This document shows, one piece after another, positions 1-8,715 of a stretch of 30,880 nt of DNA. Each line of letters opens with the position of its first letter. Positions within the stretch are counted from its first letter, which is position 1. A model generated the notes under the pieces. It made no database searches, was not told the DNA's origin, and saw only the letters and a program-made list of their open reading frames with translations. The translations under genes were made by a program, and so were the position numbers. This DNA is from Hondaea fermentalgiana (Eukaryota; Sar; Bigyra; Thraustochytrida; Thraustochytriidae): assembly GCA_014084085.1 (NCBI GenBank), contig NPFB01000035.1:319360-350239 (forward strand), in the 5' to 3' direction.

Positions 1-974
1 GAGGGAGGCCCCGCCCGTCACGCTCGCCCCGCGCCTGCTGGCCGGCCACCATGGCCAGCCCCGCGCCAACCGCGAGCCAAGCCAACCTGCGCGTCCGGAC
101 CGCGCGTGCCGCCCTCCCCTCCCTCGCTCTCTCCCCTCCGCCCCACCGCCTCGCCTCGCCTCGCCTCGCATCGCAGCCGCGTTTGGGTGGTCGCCAGACA
201 GCGCAGACAAGACAGCGCGGCCGCAGCCCTACGGACGGTGAAAGACAGCGCCAAGGACAGGAAAGGAGTGGAAAGGAAAGCAGCAGCAGCGGCCGCCCTT
301 GCTTGCGAGCGCGACTTGCCCTCGCTACCTTCTCCTTCTCCGCTCACAGTGTGTGAGTGCGTGCGTGCGTGCGTGAGGGCCTCAGCAGCAGCTAGCTGCT
401 GCATGGTTGTCCGCGTTGCGAGGATAACTTGCTCGCTCCGCCGCGCGATGCCGAACGCCTCGCTGGCCCTGCCGCTCGCTCGCTGGCTCCGCGCCGCCGC
501 CGCCGTTGCGGGTGGCTAGGTAGGTACGCGGCCGGCGAGATCTTCGGCGCGCCTCGCAGCAACAGCAAGCCGGCGAGCTGCAGCTGCTGGCTGCTGCAGC
601 TGCTGCTGCTTGCATTCTAGCGTGAACTCTCGCTTCCTCGCCAATAAAAATAAACAAGAGCAGGCCGCCGTTCGACTCGACTCGACTCGCCTCGGCTCGG
701 CCCGACTCGACCCGGCCTCTGACTGACACGGACAGCACGCACGCATGGTTGAAGAACGAGAGAGAGCAGGGAGCGCGAGTCGGTCGGCCATGGCGGCCGG
801 CCGGTGCGGACGGTCAGCCTTTCTTTCCTTCGTTGGCCTGCCGGCGGTTCGATCGTCCCAGGATCCAAGGATCGGCCGGCCAGTGGACCGACGCGGCCCG
901 GCCCGAACGGTCGCCCACCGCCCTGGGCCGCAGACACGGCAGCAGCAGCAGCAGTAGCAGCTGCAGCCTGCGGC

Positions 975-994
975 GGGCGGGCGGGCGGGCGGGC
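975..994 (+). repeat. (GGGC)5 tract with G-quadruplex potential
   Basis: Five runs of three G are separated by single C residues. Four or more G-tracts with one-base loops is the classical arrangement for a very stable G-quadruplex. A near-identical tract lies at 13698-13716. Confidence 0.7.
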
Positions 995-1910
995 GTGCAG
1001 GCTCGCAGGGTTTCCTGCAGCGAGGCGGAAGGCGGCGAGGGGCAGAGGTGCAGCAGGAAGCAGGCGAGCGAGCGGAGGGAGGAGGGGAAGGAAGAAGGGG
1101 AGACGGGAAGGAAGGGAGCCACGGGGAGAACCGCCTTGCTCAGCTGGCTGCGGCAGGTGGCTGGCTGGAAGGCGAGGGAAAGGACAGCGAGAGCGCTTGG
1201 CTGCTTTCGTTCTAACTTATAATAGGTATGGTAGTGTAGTATAGTATAATCCTCTCTTGTGTGCAACGGCAGGGCTGGACCTTCGAGTTGTGTTGGTCGC
1301 CGAGTCGACTCATGTGAGTCACAGTCATTACCCGTCCCTCCCGTCCCTCTCTCCCCAGGAGTCCCGCTCCAAGTCCCTCGCCTCGGTTCTTCCTCTCTGA
1401 CTCCCTCGCTCCCGGTCCGAGTGGAGCGGTCTCCGGAGTCCATTTCGTCCATTCTCGCGTGCGTCTGTCAACTCGCCGCCACACCTCCAGCCGCATGTCC
1501 AGCGCAGCCGCCGCCGCGTGTCGACTGCCGGGGCGAGCTCTTGTTGGGGCGAGAGCGCGTGAGCCGCAGCCTCCGCTCTGCTCTGCTCTGCCCTGCCAGG
1601 CAGGCGCAGCAACGCTTCGCGCGCTCTGCATCGCATCGCATTGCATCGCATTGCACGCACCGCATCGCTCGCAGGCCCTCTCCCAGCCCAGCACGCAGGG
1701 CAGCCCGAGCCAGCCCAGGCCTGCTCAGACGCCGCCCGCAGTGCGCCCGCCCCGCACCATCCCGCAGCTCACGCAGTCTTGTGGGTCGGCGAGTGGGGCG
1801 CGCCTCGCGCCGAGCCAGGGCTCGCAATGCAAAGGCAAGATGAATGGAATACGAGTCCGTGCCGCAGCCGGGTACCCGCCGCGTTCGCGCTCCAGGCTGC
1901 GTGCCGTGAG

Positions 1911-1950
1911 CCTGCTCTGCTCTGCTCTGCTCTGCGCTGCTCTGCTCTGC
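1911..1950 (+). repeat. (CTCTG)n pentanucleotide repeat, longest copy
   Basis: About seven CTCTG units with one GCTGC interruption. The same pentamer recurs at about 1575-1600, 3231-3262, 25905-25925 and 30478-30500, always outside coding sequence. It is the most widely dispersed simple motif in the window. Confidence 0.75.
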
Positions 1951-1991
1951 CAGCGCCTGGACCGGCGATGAATCCCACGACGCGACCGGTA

Positions 1992-2048
1992 GATCGATCG
2001 ATCGATCGATCGATCGAACGAGCGCTAGACCGATCGATCAATCGATCG
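1992..2048. repeat. (ATCG)n self-complementary tetranucleotide repeat in two blocks
   Basis: A run of ATCG units (1992-2017) is followed, after a short spacer containing AGCGCT, by a second degenerate block (about 2030-2048). ATCG repeats are their own reverse complement, so each block and the pair can fold into a hairpin or cruciform. Confidence 0.75.
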
Positions 2049-2532
2049 GTCCAAGTCTGCCAGGCCTCATGCACTTTTGCAGTGTTACTTAGAGTCTTAC
2101 TAATTCGTTGTAAAAGGAAATGTAGGCAGCGGATTGTGGACTCGCAATGGATCACTCACTGTCAATGCTTGCGTTTGCCAGTTGGTTGTAAATGTCGCAG
2201 CTTGTAAGGGAAAATAGAAGGGAGACAGAGCCGGAGAGGAAGACTCAGAAGGTCAGCGTCAGAAGCAGACCCGCGCAGTGTGCGAACAGCTCCCGCAGAG
2301 AGCGCTGCGGGGCGTTCTTGTCCTCCGAGCGTCACTGTTATTCGGCATGGCGATAGATGACTGCCGCGCGGCACGCTCAGCGCGCTCGTAAACCGCTTTT
2401 CGCGCCTTGCAAGTACAGAATGTGGTCGTGGGCTGCGCGTAGTTCCCACAGCGTTCGTGCGGCCCCAACCCTTGCCGGGCCAGAGTTTTCCTCAGGCCCC
2501 TGATGCACAGTGGAGGTAAGAGGAGCGCTGCG

Positions 2533-2559
2533 GGACGCGACCGCTTCCGGTTCGCGTCC
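2533..2559. repeat. Strong hairpin with an 11-bp stem and one bulged base
   Basis: The arm GGACGCGACCG (2533-2543) pairs with 2548-2559, which carries one extra T, around a four-base CTTC loop. The GC-rich stem would be stable in RNA. The 3' arm resembles a tRNA T-arm, but I found no matching A box or cloverleaf, so it is not called a tRNA. Confidence 0.45.
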
Positions 2560-2906
2560 GTGCAGGTTCCAGCGAACAGGCCCAAAAAGCCAGATCGTCT
2601 GCGGGCTCAACTCGCGTTGTGCCCCTCCATCTTCACCTCGTGTCCCTCCTGCAGCCGTGCCACGCGCGCGCTGCCCCCCTCCCCGCCGCCGGCCCTTCCC
2701 GCATCGTCTCCCGTGTATCTCCGCAGCCTACGCTGTGTGCGGGGTATTTCGGAAGGCAGGCGAGGAGGAAGTAGCCGCAAGCGGCCTGCCTCCCTTCCTT
2801 CCCTTCTCCCCCTCTTCCTCTGGCCGCTGCTTCGCAGCCAGCCTCCTCGCCCGCCTCTGCAACCAGGCATCTGTCCCCCCAACCTACCTACTCGCCTTCT
2901 ACTCTC

Positions 2907-2907
<1 letters not shown>

Positions 2908-2941
<34 letters not shown>

Positions 2942-2942
2942 G
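2908..2942 (+). repeat. (CTGT)n tetranucleotide microsatellite
   Basis: About eight uninterrupted CTGT units sit inside a longer pyrimidine-rich stretch of the gene-poor region. Confidence 0.8.
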
Positions 2943-3261
2943 ACTCTCTCTCCGAGGCGGGGCGAGTCCATCCCTCCCGGCACGGGCTGCGCAAGATTGA
3001 CTCGCTCGCTCGCCTGGCTGCCTCGGATCCGCCCCCGCCTCGCCTCGCCGCTCGCCACGCGCCGCTCCGGCTCCGGTAGCCTGCCTGGCCGCCAGGCCGC
3101 TGGCATCATCTGCGCGCGCCAGCGTCAGCGCCACGCCGCGCGCGAGCAAGCCCAGGCCGGCTTGGCAAGTCCATCTCTGCTTACATACAAACCTATACGT
3201 AGTACAAATACACGGAGAAGCATGCAAGCCGGCCTGCTCTGCTCTGCTCTGCTGCGCTCTG

Positions 3262-3408
3262 CCTCCTTTTTTCCCCCTCCCCTCTCGGCTTCCCCCCCGC
3301 CCCTCCCTCTGCAGCCACTGCGCCCCGCAGTCCCCTGGCTCCACTGGCGCGGCTAGGCTACCTCCTCCCAGCGCGCTCCGAGGGAAAAAAGAAAGGGAAA
3401 AAAGGAGG
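3262..3408. repeat. Inverted polypyrimidine/polypurine pair, 14-bp arms
   Basis: CCTCCTTTTTTCCC at 3262-3275 is the exact reverse complement of 3395-3408. The arms lie 119 bp apart, and both are embedded in longer pyrimidine-only or purine-only stretches. Such pairs can form a stem in RNA or a triplex (H-DNA) in DNA. Confidence 0.6.
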
Positions 3409-3777
3409 AGGAGGAGGCCGAGGGAGGGAGGGAGGGCGGCGGCGGAATCCATTTCCGGATTCCATTTCGCAAACGAACGAGACCGGCCCGGCGAAGTGGA
3501 GTCGCGTGGATTCGAGGCAGGCAGGCAGGCAAGCAAAGCAAGCAGCGAAAGCAGGCAGCCAAAGCAGCAGTCGCGTGCACGAGCCCAGATAGGCAGCCAG
3601 CCAGACAGGCAGGCAGGGAGGGAGGGAGTCAAGTTGTCGGCGAGCGGGCGAGCCTGGCCGCAAGGACTTGACCGAGAAGCTGGACTCAAGCAAGGAAGGG
3701 CCTAGCCAGGCGGCCTAGCGAGCAAGCAGCCGCGGCAAAAGTGGAAAAACAGGACTCGCAGCCAGCAGGGTTGATTT

Positions 3778-3789
3778 TATATATATATT
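3778..3789 (+). promoter_or_regulatory. TATA-like element upstream of the SCP-like phosphatase
   Basis: An alternating TA run stands out as AT-only sequence in GC-rich surroundings, about 118 bp before the ATG at 3907. Position and composition fit a core promoter TATA element, but no transcription start site is visible to confirm it. Confidence 0.35.
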
Positions 3790-3906
3790 CATAGGCTAGC
3801 GAGCACGAGACAAGGCAAGCAGCGCAGCAGGCGGGCTGGACCGCCGCAGCGCAGCAAAACTAGAAACAACATCGCAGACGCCGCCGGGAAACGCGCGCAG
3901 AGGTGG

Positions 3907-3964
3907 ATGCGACGCGTGGCGTCCAAGGCTAACAACCTCGCAAGACAAGCAGGCGCAGGCGCGA

Positions 3965-4003
<39 letters not shown>

Positions 4004-4968
4004 CGAACGCGAAACAACCCTCGCACGCACAAGCGGCCATGATCCGTCCGGGAGCCCACCCGACCACGATCGAGACCGGCGCCACGCGCAGCTACTCCCA
4101 CAACGCGAGCGCGAGGGCCGGCGCGCAGGACAGCTCCCTGCCCCCCGTTAATGGACACCGCAACGTCTCGACAGACGCCAAGTCCGCCGCTGCAGGCAAC
4201 GCCGCCAACGGGCCCAATCGCCGCAGGCGCCAGCCCCATGGTCCCGGCGTAGCCACGGGCATCAACGCAAACGGCGCCGAGAAACCTTACACCAGCGCCA
4301 GACTCAACGCCGTGCGCAACAGCACCCTCTCCAACCGACCGGCCATCCCGCCCCAGGCCCCCCAGGATAAGGGAAAGCTCACAGTTGTCCTCGATGTCGA
4401 CGAAACACTCATTCACAGCCGCCTCTCCGCCCACCAGGAGCAGTTCCGTCAGGCCGAAGAGCGAAAAGAGGCAACCGTAGCCGTCGAAGAGTTCACAATC
4501 ACGCTCGCCGACGGGGAAATCGTCCGCGTCAACAAGCGTCCCGGACTCGACAAGTTCCTCGCATACGCCTCGGAGCACTACGAGCTCTTTGCCTACACCG
4601 CAGGACTCGAAGAGTACGCCCGCCCTCTGCTCGACTGGCTCGACCCCAAGGGCACCATCTTCCGGGGAAGATTGTACCGCGACTCCTGCCTCTTCATGCG
4701 CGGATACTACCTCAAGGATCTCCAAAAGTTCGAGCGCCCGCTCTCGCGCGTGCTCCTCGTCGACAACAACGCCTTTTGCTTTTTGCCCCAGCTCTCCAAT
4801 GGCGTACCCATCTCGAGCTGGTACGACGACCCCAACGACACTGCGCTCAGTGTACTTGCCACCTTCCTCGAGCGCATTCGTGATGAGAAGGACGTCCGCC
4901 CATTCCTCCGTAAGAGCTTCAACCTCGAGACTCTCTTGCGCGAGCACCGTGAACAAATCGTTGGCTAA
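3907..4968 (+). CDS. SCP/Dullard-type protein phosphatase (FCP1 homology / NIF domain)
   Basis: This 353-residue protein is a HAD-superfamily phosphatase of the SCP/Dullard group, which removes phosphate from serine in targets such as the RNA polymerase II tail or lipin. The catalytic DxDxT motif reads DVDET at residues 163-167, inside VVLDVDETLIHS. The usual family landmarks follow: a KRPGLDKFL segment, YELFAYTAG, a Y-L-KDL block, VLLVDNN with the second acidic site at Asp286, and SWYDDPNDTAL. The family more often has DLDET, so Val at the second position is a mild variant. About 160 N-terminal residues are disordered and include a 12-residue serine run (21-32) encoded by AGC repeats. No membrane segment is visible, unlike Dullard/CTDNEP1. 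Start: the ATG at 3907; an in-frame ATG at 4039 is an alternative. The domain call is firm; the substrate is unknown. Confidence 0.93.
3967..4002 (+). repeat. (AGC)12 microsatellite encoding polyserine
   Basis: Twelve AGC codons near the 5' end of the phosphatase gene encode Ser21-Ser32. Length changes would keep the reading frame and alter only the disordered tail. Confidence 0.85.
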
Positions 4969-5079
4969 ACCGACGTCTTCTCTATAGCGCGCGCAGCGCC
5001 GCCACCTCTTTGCTCTCCCAGCCCCAGCCGTATGCGTTCGAAATGAACCGGTCGGGTCGAGAGGCCAAAGAGTGTCAAC

Positions 5080-5440
5080 AAAAAAAAAAAACAGGGCCGC
5101 TGCCTGCGCAATGATGTTCAGGTCTTCTTCGAAAGACCCCTTTTCTGTATTTTAGAGGCCGCCCGAGCTTTCCACAATTCATGTACCAGTCTCGGCCCGC
5201 ACCTAACTAACCATCATACATATTTTTTTGCTTACTTCTCTTTTTGGTTTGTTTGTTTTTGCCATGGTTGCTGTCTGCTGCTGCTGCTGCTGCTGCTGCA
5301 TTTGCCTGTCATTCACAAAAGAGGACAACAAGCCCCGTTGCCCTTGTCATGATGCTCCAGTCTTCTTCAGAAGATCAATTTTTTTTTCAGAGTGGCTGCT
5401 TGAATTTTCCACAAGCCACTGCCAGTCTCAGCCTATGTGT
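5080..5440. repeat. Diverged direct duplication of about 110 bp
   Basis: The copy at about 5080-5192 and the copy at about 5326-5440 share the same order of short matches: CAACA, GCC, ATGATG, AGTCTTCTTC or GGTCTTCTTC, a T-rich patch, TTTCCACAA and CCAGTCTC. By eye they agree at roughly two thirds of positions. Both copies keep a small hairpin at the TCTTCTTC site. Neither has an open frame that follows the similarity. Confidence 0.5.
5275..5298 (+). repeat. (CTG)8 trinucleotide repeat
   Basis: Eight uninterrupted CTG units lie between the two copies of the diverged duplication, downstream of the phosphatase gene and outside any supported CDS. Confidence 0.8.
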
Positions 5441-5769
5441 GCTTTCTTTTACATTTTGTTTCACAACGCTGCCATGTTTGTTTGGTTCATTGTTACGACG
5501 GACGGATTTTTTCGATTTCTCCCCCTTTAGTGGTCAACCATAAACCCCCCCCCTTAAAAATAAGCAAGCTCGAATCTGGCTGGCCTTCAGGCTGATTCAT
5601 GTCCCCAACGATCCGCAATTTGTCGCCTGGCTTGCACTCATAGAGATAAGTTGATCCATGTCCCCTACGGCGGAAAACTTCTCCCACGATCTCGTCCGGG
5701 TCGCGCTCGCTCTCTCTCACTCACTCCCTCTCTCTCTCTCTCTCTCTCCTTGACCGCGGTCTGCGCAAC

Positions 5770-5786
5770 CCAATATGGAAGCCAAT
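5770..5786 (+). promoter_or_regulatory. Paired CCAAT boxes upstream of DPH2
   Basis: Two CCAAT pentamers begin at 5770 and 5782. They are 12 bp apart, close to one helical turn, and about 210 bp before the DPH2 ATG. This fits binding sites for an NF-Y type factor. Other CCAAT pairs precede CEP131 and the gene at 18873. Confidence 0.35.
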
Positions 5787-5993
5787 CGCTGATGCAGACA
5801 GAGGCTGCTACTTTTGCTATGGCTGTGGCTGTCGTAGAACGTAGAGTTGCCCTCCTCGCACCCACGCACGCGCAAACACCGCATTGGAGCTGCTGTTTGT
5901 GCGACTGGTTCAGGAACACGCGCAAGGCACGAAGCTTTGGTCAAGACGCCCGGAAAGAAACGTGCAAGACGCCCTCTACACGCTTAGCGAAAA

Positions 5994-7580
5994 ATGGCAA
6001 TTGACGACAGTGGCGAGCGCGCTGTCACTCGCGAGCTCGACGCCGCACTCGATGAAGCTGCACTCGATGACGCGACGCGGCTACTCGCGGCGGACTCCGA
6101 AGCTTTTGACCATGAACTGCGCGTCCAAGAGTCAGTAGACATTGTTCGCGAACACGGCTTCCGTCGCGTCGCGCTGCAAATCCCAGACGAACTCTTCCCC
6201 ATCGCACTACGCCTCGCACAAACTCTTCGCGATCGCATCAATGACCCAGAAGTACATCTCTTTGTGCTTGGAGATACCTCCTTTGGAAGCTGCTGTGTTG
6301 ATGAGGTCGCCGCAGAACACAACACTGCCGACTTTGTCATTCATTACGGCCATTCTTGTCTCTCCCGCACAAGCCGTCTCCCTGTCCAGCTCGTCTTTGG
6401 CGACAGGCCACTTGCTGTAGATCAGGTTGCCGCAGCAATTGCTACAGCCCTAGAGAACAACAAGGGCCAAGACGAAGCAACAGCACTGCCCTCTCGCGTT
6501 GTCATCATTCGCGACGTTCGCTATGAGCATGCCATCCCCGACCTCGCCAGCGCACTCACAAACAATCATGGCCTCGAAGCCGTTGTCCCTGTCGTTAACC
6601 AAGGATTTCGACCCGTCGAGGCCTTTGCGCCCAAGACAGCCGAAAACGAAGACCTTTCTCAGGACGAAAAGAAAGACGTTGTTGCCGTCGCCCTCGGTCA
6701 AGAGGTGCGCGAGTCCCGAGACTTTGTCGCCATTTACCTTGGCGCAAACGATGACCACTTTGCGCAAATCGCCCTCACTCTTGGCATTGAGCCCTGCAAG
6801 TGTCTTCTCGCTTGCGATCCGGCCACTGGATCGTGCGCGCCCCCGACCCGAAGGGTCACCAATCTTATCGCCAAGCGTTTTCTCAAAGTCCAGCAAACGC
6901 GCGACGCGCCCATGATTGGCTTGCTCGTTGGTACCATGGGTGTTCAGGGCTACGCCACCGTCATCCAAAGCCTTTCGCGCCTTGCGCAGAGCGCAGGAAA
7001 AAAAACCTATACCTTTCTCATGGGCAAAATCAATCCCCAAAAGCTCGCAAACTTTGCCCACATTGACGCCTACGTCCTCGTCGCATGCCCTCTAAACAGT
7101 CTGCTTGACTCCAAAGACTTTTTCAAACCCGTCGTCACGCCCTTTGAGCTCGAAGTCGCTCTCAATGCGCGCTCTTGGTCCACACGCTTCGAGCTCGCCT
7201 TTTCCAACCTCGCATCCATTCAGCCTTCTTCCACAGACCAAAATGCTGCACAGCATGAAGCAGAAAATGACGATGATGCGGACGCACCGCACTTCTCGCT
7301 TGCCACAGGAAGTTTTGTTCGCGCCGCCGTCGCCCAGCCTCTTCCCGCCCACGCTGCAGCCCCAGTCGCTACATCAGCTCCCGACGCTCTCGTGGAACAC
7401 GGCAACGACCGGCACATTACCATCCGCTACGCAAGTCCCGCAGCCGATGCGCTCGCAAGTCAGACGTTCCGTGGACTTGATCCCGCCAAAGGCGACAAGG
7501 CCCCACAAGCGGCGCAAAAAGGGCAATCCGGAACGGCCTCTGGACTTCATGCGCTCGACGATCCGCACAAAAAGGTTTGA
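5994..7580 (+). CDS. DPH2: 2-(3-amino-3-carboxypropyl)histidine synthase subunit 2 (Dph2)
   Basis: Dph2 partners Dph1 in the radical-SAM-type first step of diphthamide synthesis, which adds the 3-amino-3-carboxypropyl group to a histidine of translation elongation factor 2 in the cytosol. The 528-residue length fits the family. Diagnostic blocks are VLGDTSFGSCCVDEVAAEH (residues 91-109), HYGHSCLS with Cys122, VGTMGVQGYATVIQSL near 312, KINPQKLANFAHIDAYVLVACP with Cys365, and PVVTPFELEVAL near 379. Cysteines 100, 101, 122 and 365 sit where yeast Dph2 carries its conserved cysteines. An acidic linker and a low-complexity tail follow residue 420, ending with a conserved-looking FRGLDP. The ATG at 5994 has A at -3 and G at +4. 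No introns are evident. Identification is firm. Confidence 0.97.
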   Translation: MAIDDSGERAVTRELDAALDEAALDDATRLLAADSEAFDHELRVQESVDIVREHGFRRVALQIPDELFPIALRLAQTLRDRINDPEVHLFVLGDTSFGSCCVDEVAAEHNTADFVIHYGHSCLSRTSRLPVQLVFGDRPLAVDQVAAAIATALENNKGQDEATALPSRVVIIRDVRYEHAIPDLASALTNNHGLEAVVPVVNQGFRPVEAFAPKTAENEDLSQDEKKDVVAVALGQEVRESRDFVAIYLGANDDHFAQIALTLGIEPCKCLLACDPATGSCAPPTRRVTNLIAKRFLKVQQTRDAPMIGLLVGTMGVQGYATVIQSLSRLAQSAGKKTYTFLMGKINPQKLANFAHIDAYVLVACPLNSLLDSKDFFKPVVTPFELEVALNARSWSTRFELAFSNLASIQPSSTDQNAAQHEAENDDDADAPHFSLATGSFVRAAVAQPLPAHAAAPVATSAPDALVEHGNDRHITIRYASPAADALASQTFRGLDPAKGDKAPQAAQKGQSGTASGLHALDDPHKKV

Positions 7581-7932
7581 TTGATCCTGTCAGTCAAACA
7601 TCGTAAATATTTGAGTCCAGTCCAGCACACAACACAACGAGACAAAAGGTAGACAAGTAAAAAAGTGAGCACAACATGTTCGTTGGTTGTCAGAGATCAT
7701 TCTCTTTTTCAGCACCGATGTTTGTAGTCCCTTTCCCCTTCGAGCGGGGACAGAGTTAGCATTTTTGGCGTTGGACGGAACAAATTTGTCACGGCAGCAT
7801 TTTTCCCACGAATAACCAGGAGAAACGAGTAAGAACATCAGAGGTATTGTGGATAATTTACAGGAGTTGGGGGGGCTATTAACACGGGGTATTACAGAAA
7901 AAAGGAAATCAGCGAAAAGGAATTGTTTCCAT
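7581..7932. other. Convergent spacer between DPH2 and RPA43
   Basis: A 352-bp stretch of mixed composition, richer in A and T than the flanking genes, lies between the two stop codons. It must carry the 3' untranslated ends of both transcripts. I see no ORF or repeat of note. Confidence 0.6.
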
Positions 7933-8715
7933 TCAGTGCTTCTCCTTCTTCGCCTTCTTTTCCTTCTTGGCTTTCTTTTCTTTCTTGGCCTTCTTCTCTT
8001 TCTTGACTTTCTTCTCCTTCTTGACCTTCTTTGCAGAAGGCTCGGCCTCGTCCGCATCCGCGTCCGCAAAACGAGAGGCCAGATCACTCTCGCGGACAGG
8101 GCCCAAGTCGGCATCTGCCATGGTACCTTCAATGAACCAGTCCGTAGGACTCGTTGTATCGACGGCATGTACTCGGAACGAAACACTTACGTCCGGAGCA
8201 AGAATATCTTCACTGTCTGACGAAGATACATAGTTGCCTGTTGCGCCCGAGAATTGATACTTGGACTGCAGCCGCTCTCGGATAATCGACACAGGAAAGG
8301 CGCCAAACACAAGCAAGCCAATGTGTCCTGCCGACACTTGATTGATCCGGCCAGTCAAGCGAGACCCCTTTGAAGCCATGAAAAGCAGTGCACGATACTT
8401 GATACGGTACCGAATCTCGGGACAGTCCTCGAACACCGCTCCATGACTGCCTTCCACACGGAGGCTCGAATAGGAAAGCATCACGCCACCAAAACGAGCG
8501 TCATACTTGAGAAGTCGGTCGTTCAAAAGCTCAGTCGCACCTAGATGCGCGCGACCCAGATAAGCCGGCGGCAAGCTCACAGTCGACTCAAGCTTGGCGA
8601 TACGAAAGGGTGAATCGGTTGCAGGCACGCTGCTCACAGAATCGGAACGTGCGCGCTTCCGCCCTGCAGTCGCAGGCCCGGAAGAAATCACATCTGCTAC
8701 AGCACTAGAGAGCAT
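7933..8715 (-). CDS. RPA43: RNA polymerase I subunit RPA43 (Rpb7-like stalk subunit)
   Basis: A 260-residue protein matching the Rpa43 (POLR1F/TWISTNB) subunit, which with its partner forms the stalk of RNA polymerase I and contacts Rrn3/TIF-IA during rRNA gene initiation in the nucleolus. The first half fits the Rpb7-type N-terminal domain. It leads into GRINQVSAGHIGLLVFGAF at about residues 121-139, the diagnostic block where human TWISTNB has a closely similar VSxxHIGxLV core. A second beta-rich segment (SVSFRVHAVD, DWFIEGTM) fits the C-terminal OB fold. The last 35 residues are a lysine-rich tail of repeated KKEKKAK units, a typical nucleolar basic tail. The start is the first ATG. Other Rpb7-like subunits (Rpc25, Rpb7) are less likely, given the block and the tail. 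Confidence 0.88.
   Translation of the reverse strand: MLSSAVADVISSGPATAGRKRARSDSVSSVPATDSPFRIAKLESTVSLPPAYLGRAHLGATELLNDRLLKYDARFGGVMLSYSSLRVEGSHGAVFEDCPEIRYRIKYRALLFMASKGSRLTGRINQVSAGHIGLLVFGAFPVSIIRERLQSKYQFSGATGNYVSSSDSEDILAPDVSVSFRVHAVDTTSPTDWFIEGTMADADLGPVRESDLASRFADADADEAEPSAKKVKKEKKVKKEKKAKKEKKAKKEKKAKKEKH

Larger units (their letters stand above)
1..3906. other. Gene-poor low-complexity region upstream of the SCP-like phosphatase
   Basis: I find no convincing protein gene here. All open frames are rich in Arg, Ala, Ser and Pro, overlap each other on both strands, and match no family I know; most lack an ATG start. The DNA is a patchwork of microsatellites: (CTCTG)n, (ATCG)n, (CTGT)n, (GGGC)n and (GGCA)n. 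It also has pyrimidine-rich stretches (about 2640-2880 and 3250-3330) and purine-rich ones (about 3370-3440). Two islands have a more ordinary composition: an AT-rich patch near 1213-1252 and the segment of about 2060-2620. A 101-codon ORF at 51-356 begins in a perfect Kozak context, but its sequence is low-complexity. The stretch could be a long regulatory or transcribed non-coding region; nothing in the sequence decides this. Confidence 0.6.
4969..5993. other. Spacer between the phosphatase and DPH2 with a diverged duplication
   Basis: No confirmed gene. From 5' to 3' it holds a poly-A run near 5080, a roughly 110-bp segment repeated in diverged form (5080-5192 and 5326-5440), poly-T stretches, a (CTG)8 run, a (CT)n run near 5727-5748, and two CCAAT boxes before DPH2. 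On the minus strand, 5493-5720 is an open frame of ordinary amino-acid composition but without an ATG start. Confidence 0.6.

Noticed and set aside
814..1452. 212-codon minus-strand ORF
   Set aside because: Its composition tracks GC-rich simple sequence, with Leu runs from CAG repeats and Pro/Ser from CT-rich DNA. No domain is recognisable.
2533..2559. tRNA-like T-arm at the hairpin
   Set aside because: No A box, anticodon arm or acceptor stem could be fitted around it on either strand.
2607..3689. 360-codon minus-strand ORF in the left region
   Set aside because: It is low-complexity (Arg, Ala, Ser, Gly, Asp-Arg-Gln-Thr repeats from the CTGT microsatellite), overlaps open frames on the other strand, and matches no family.
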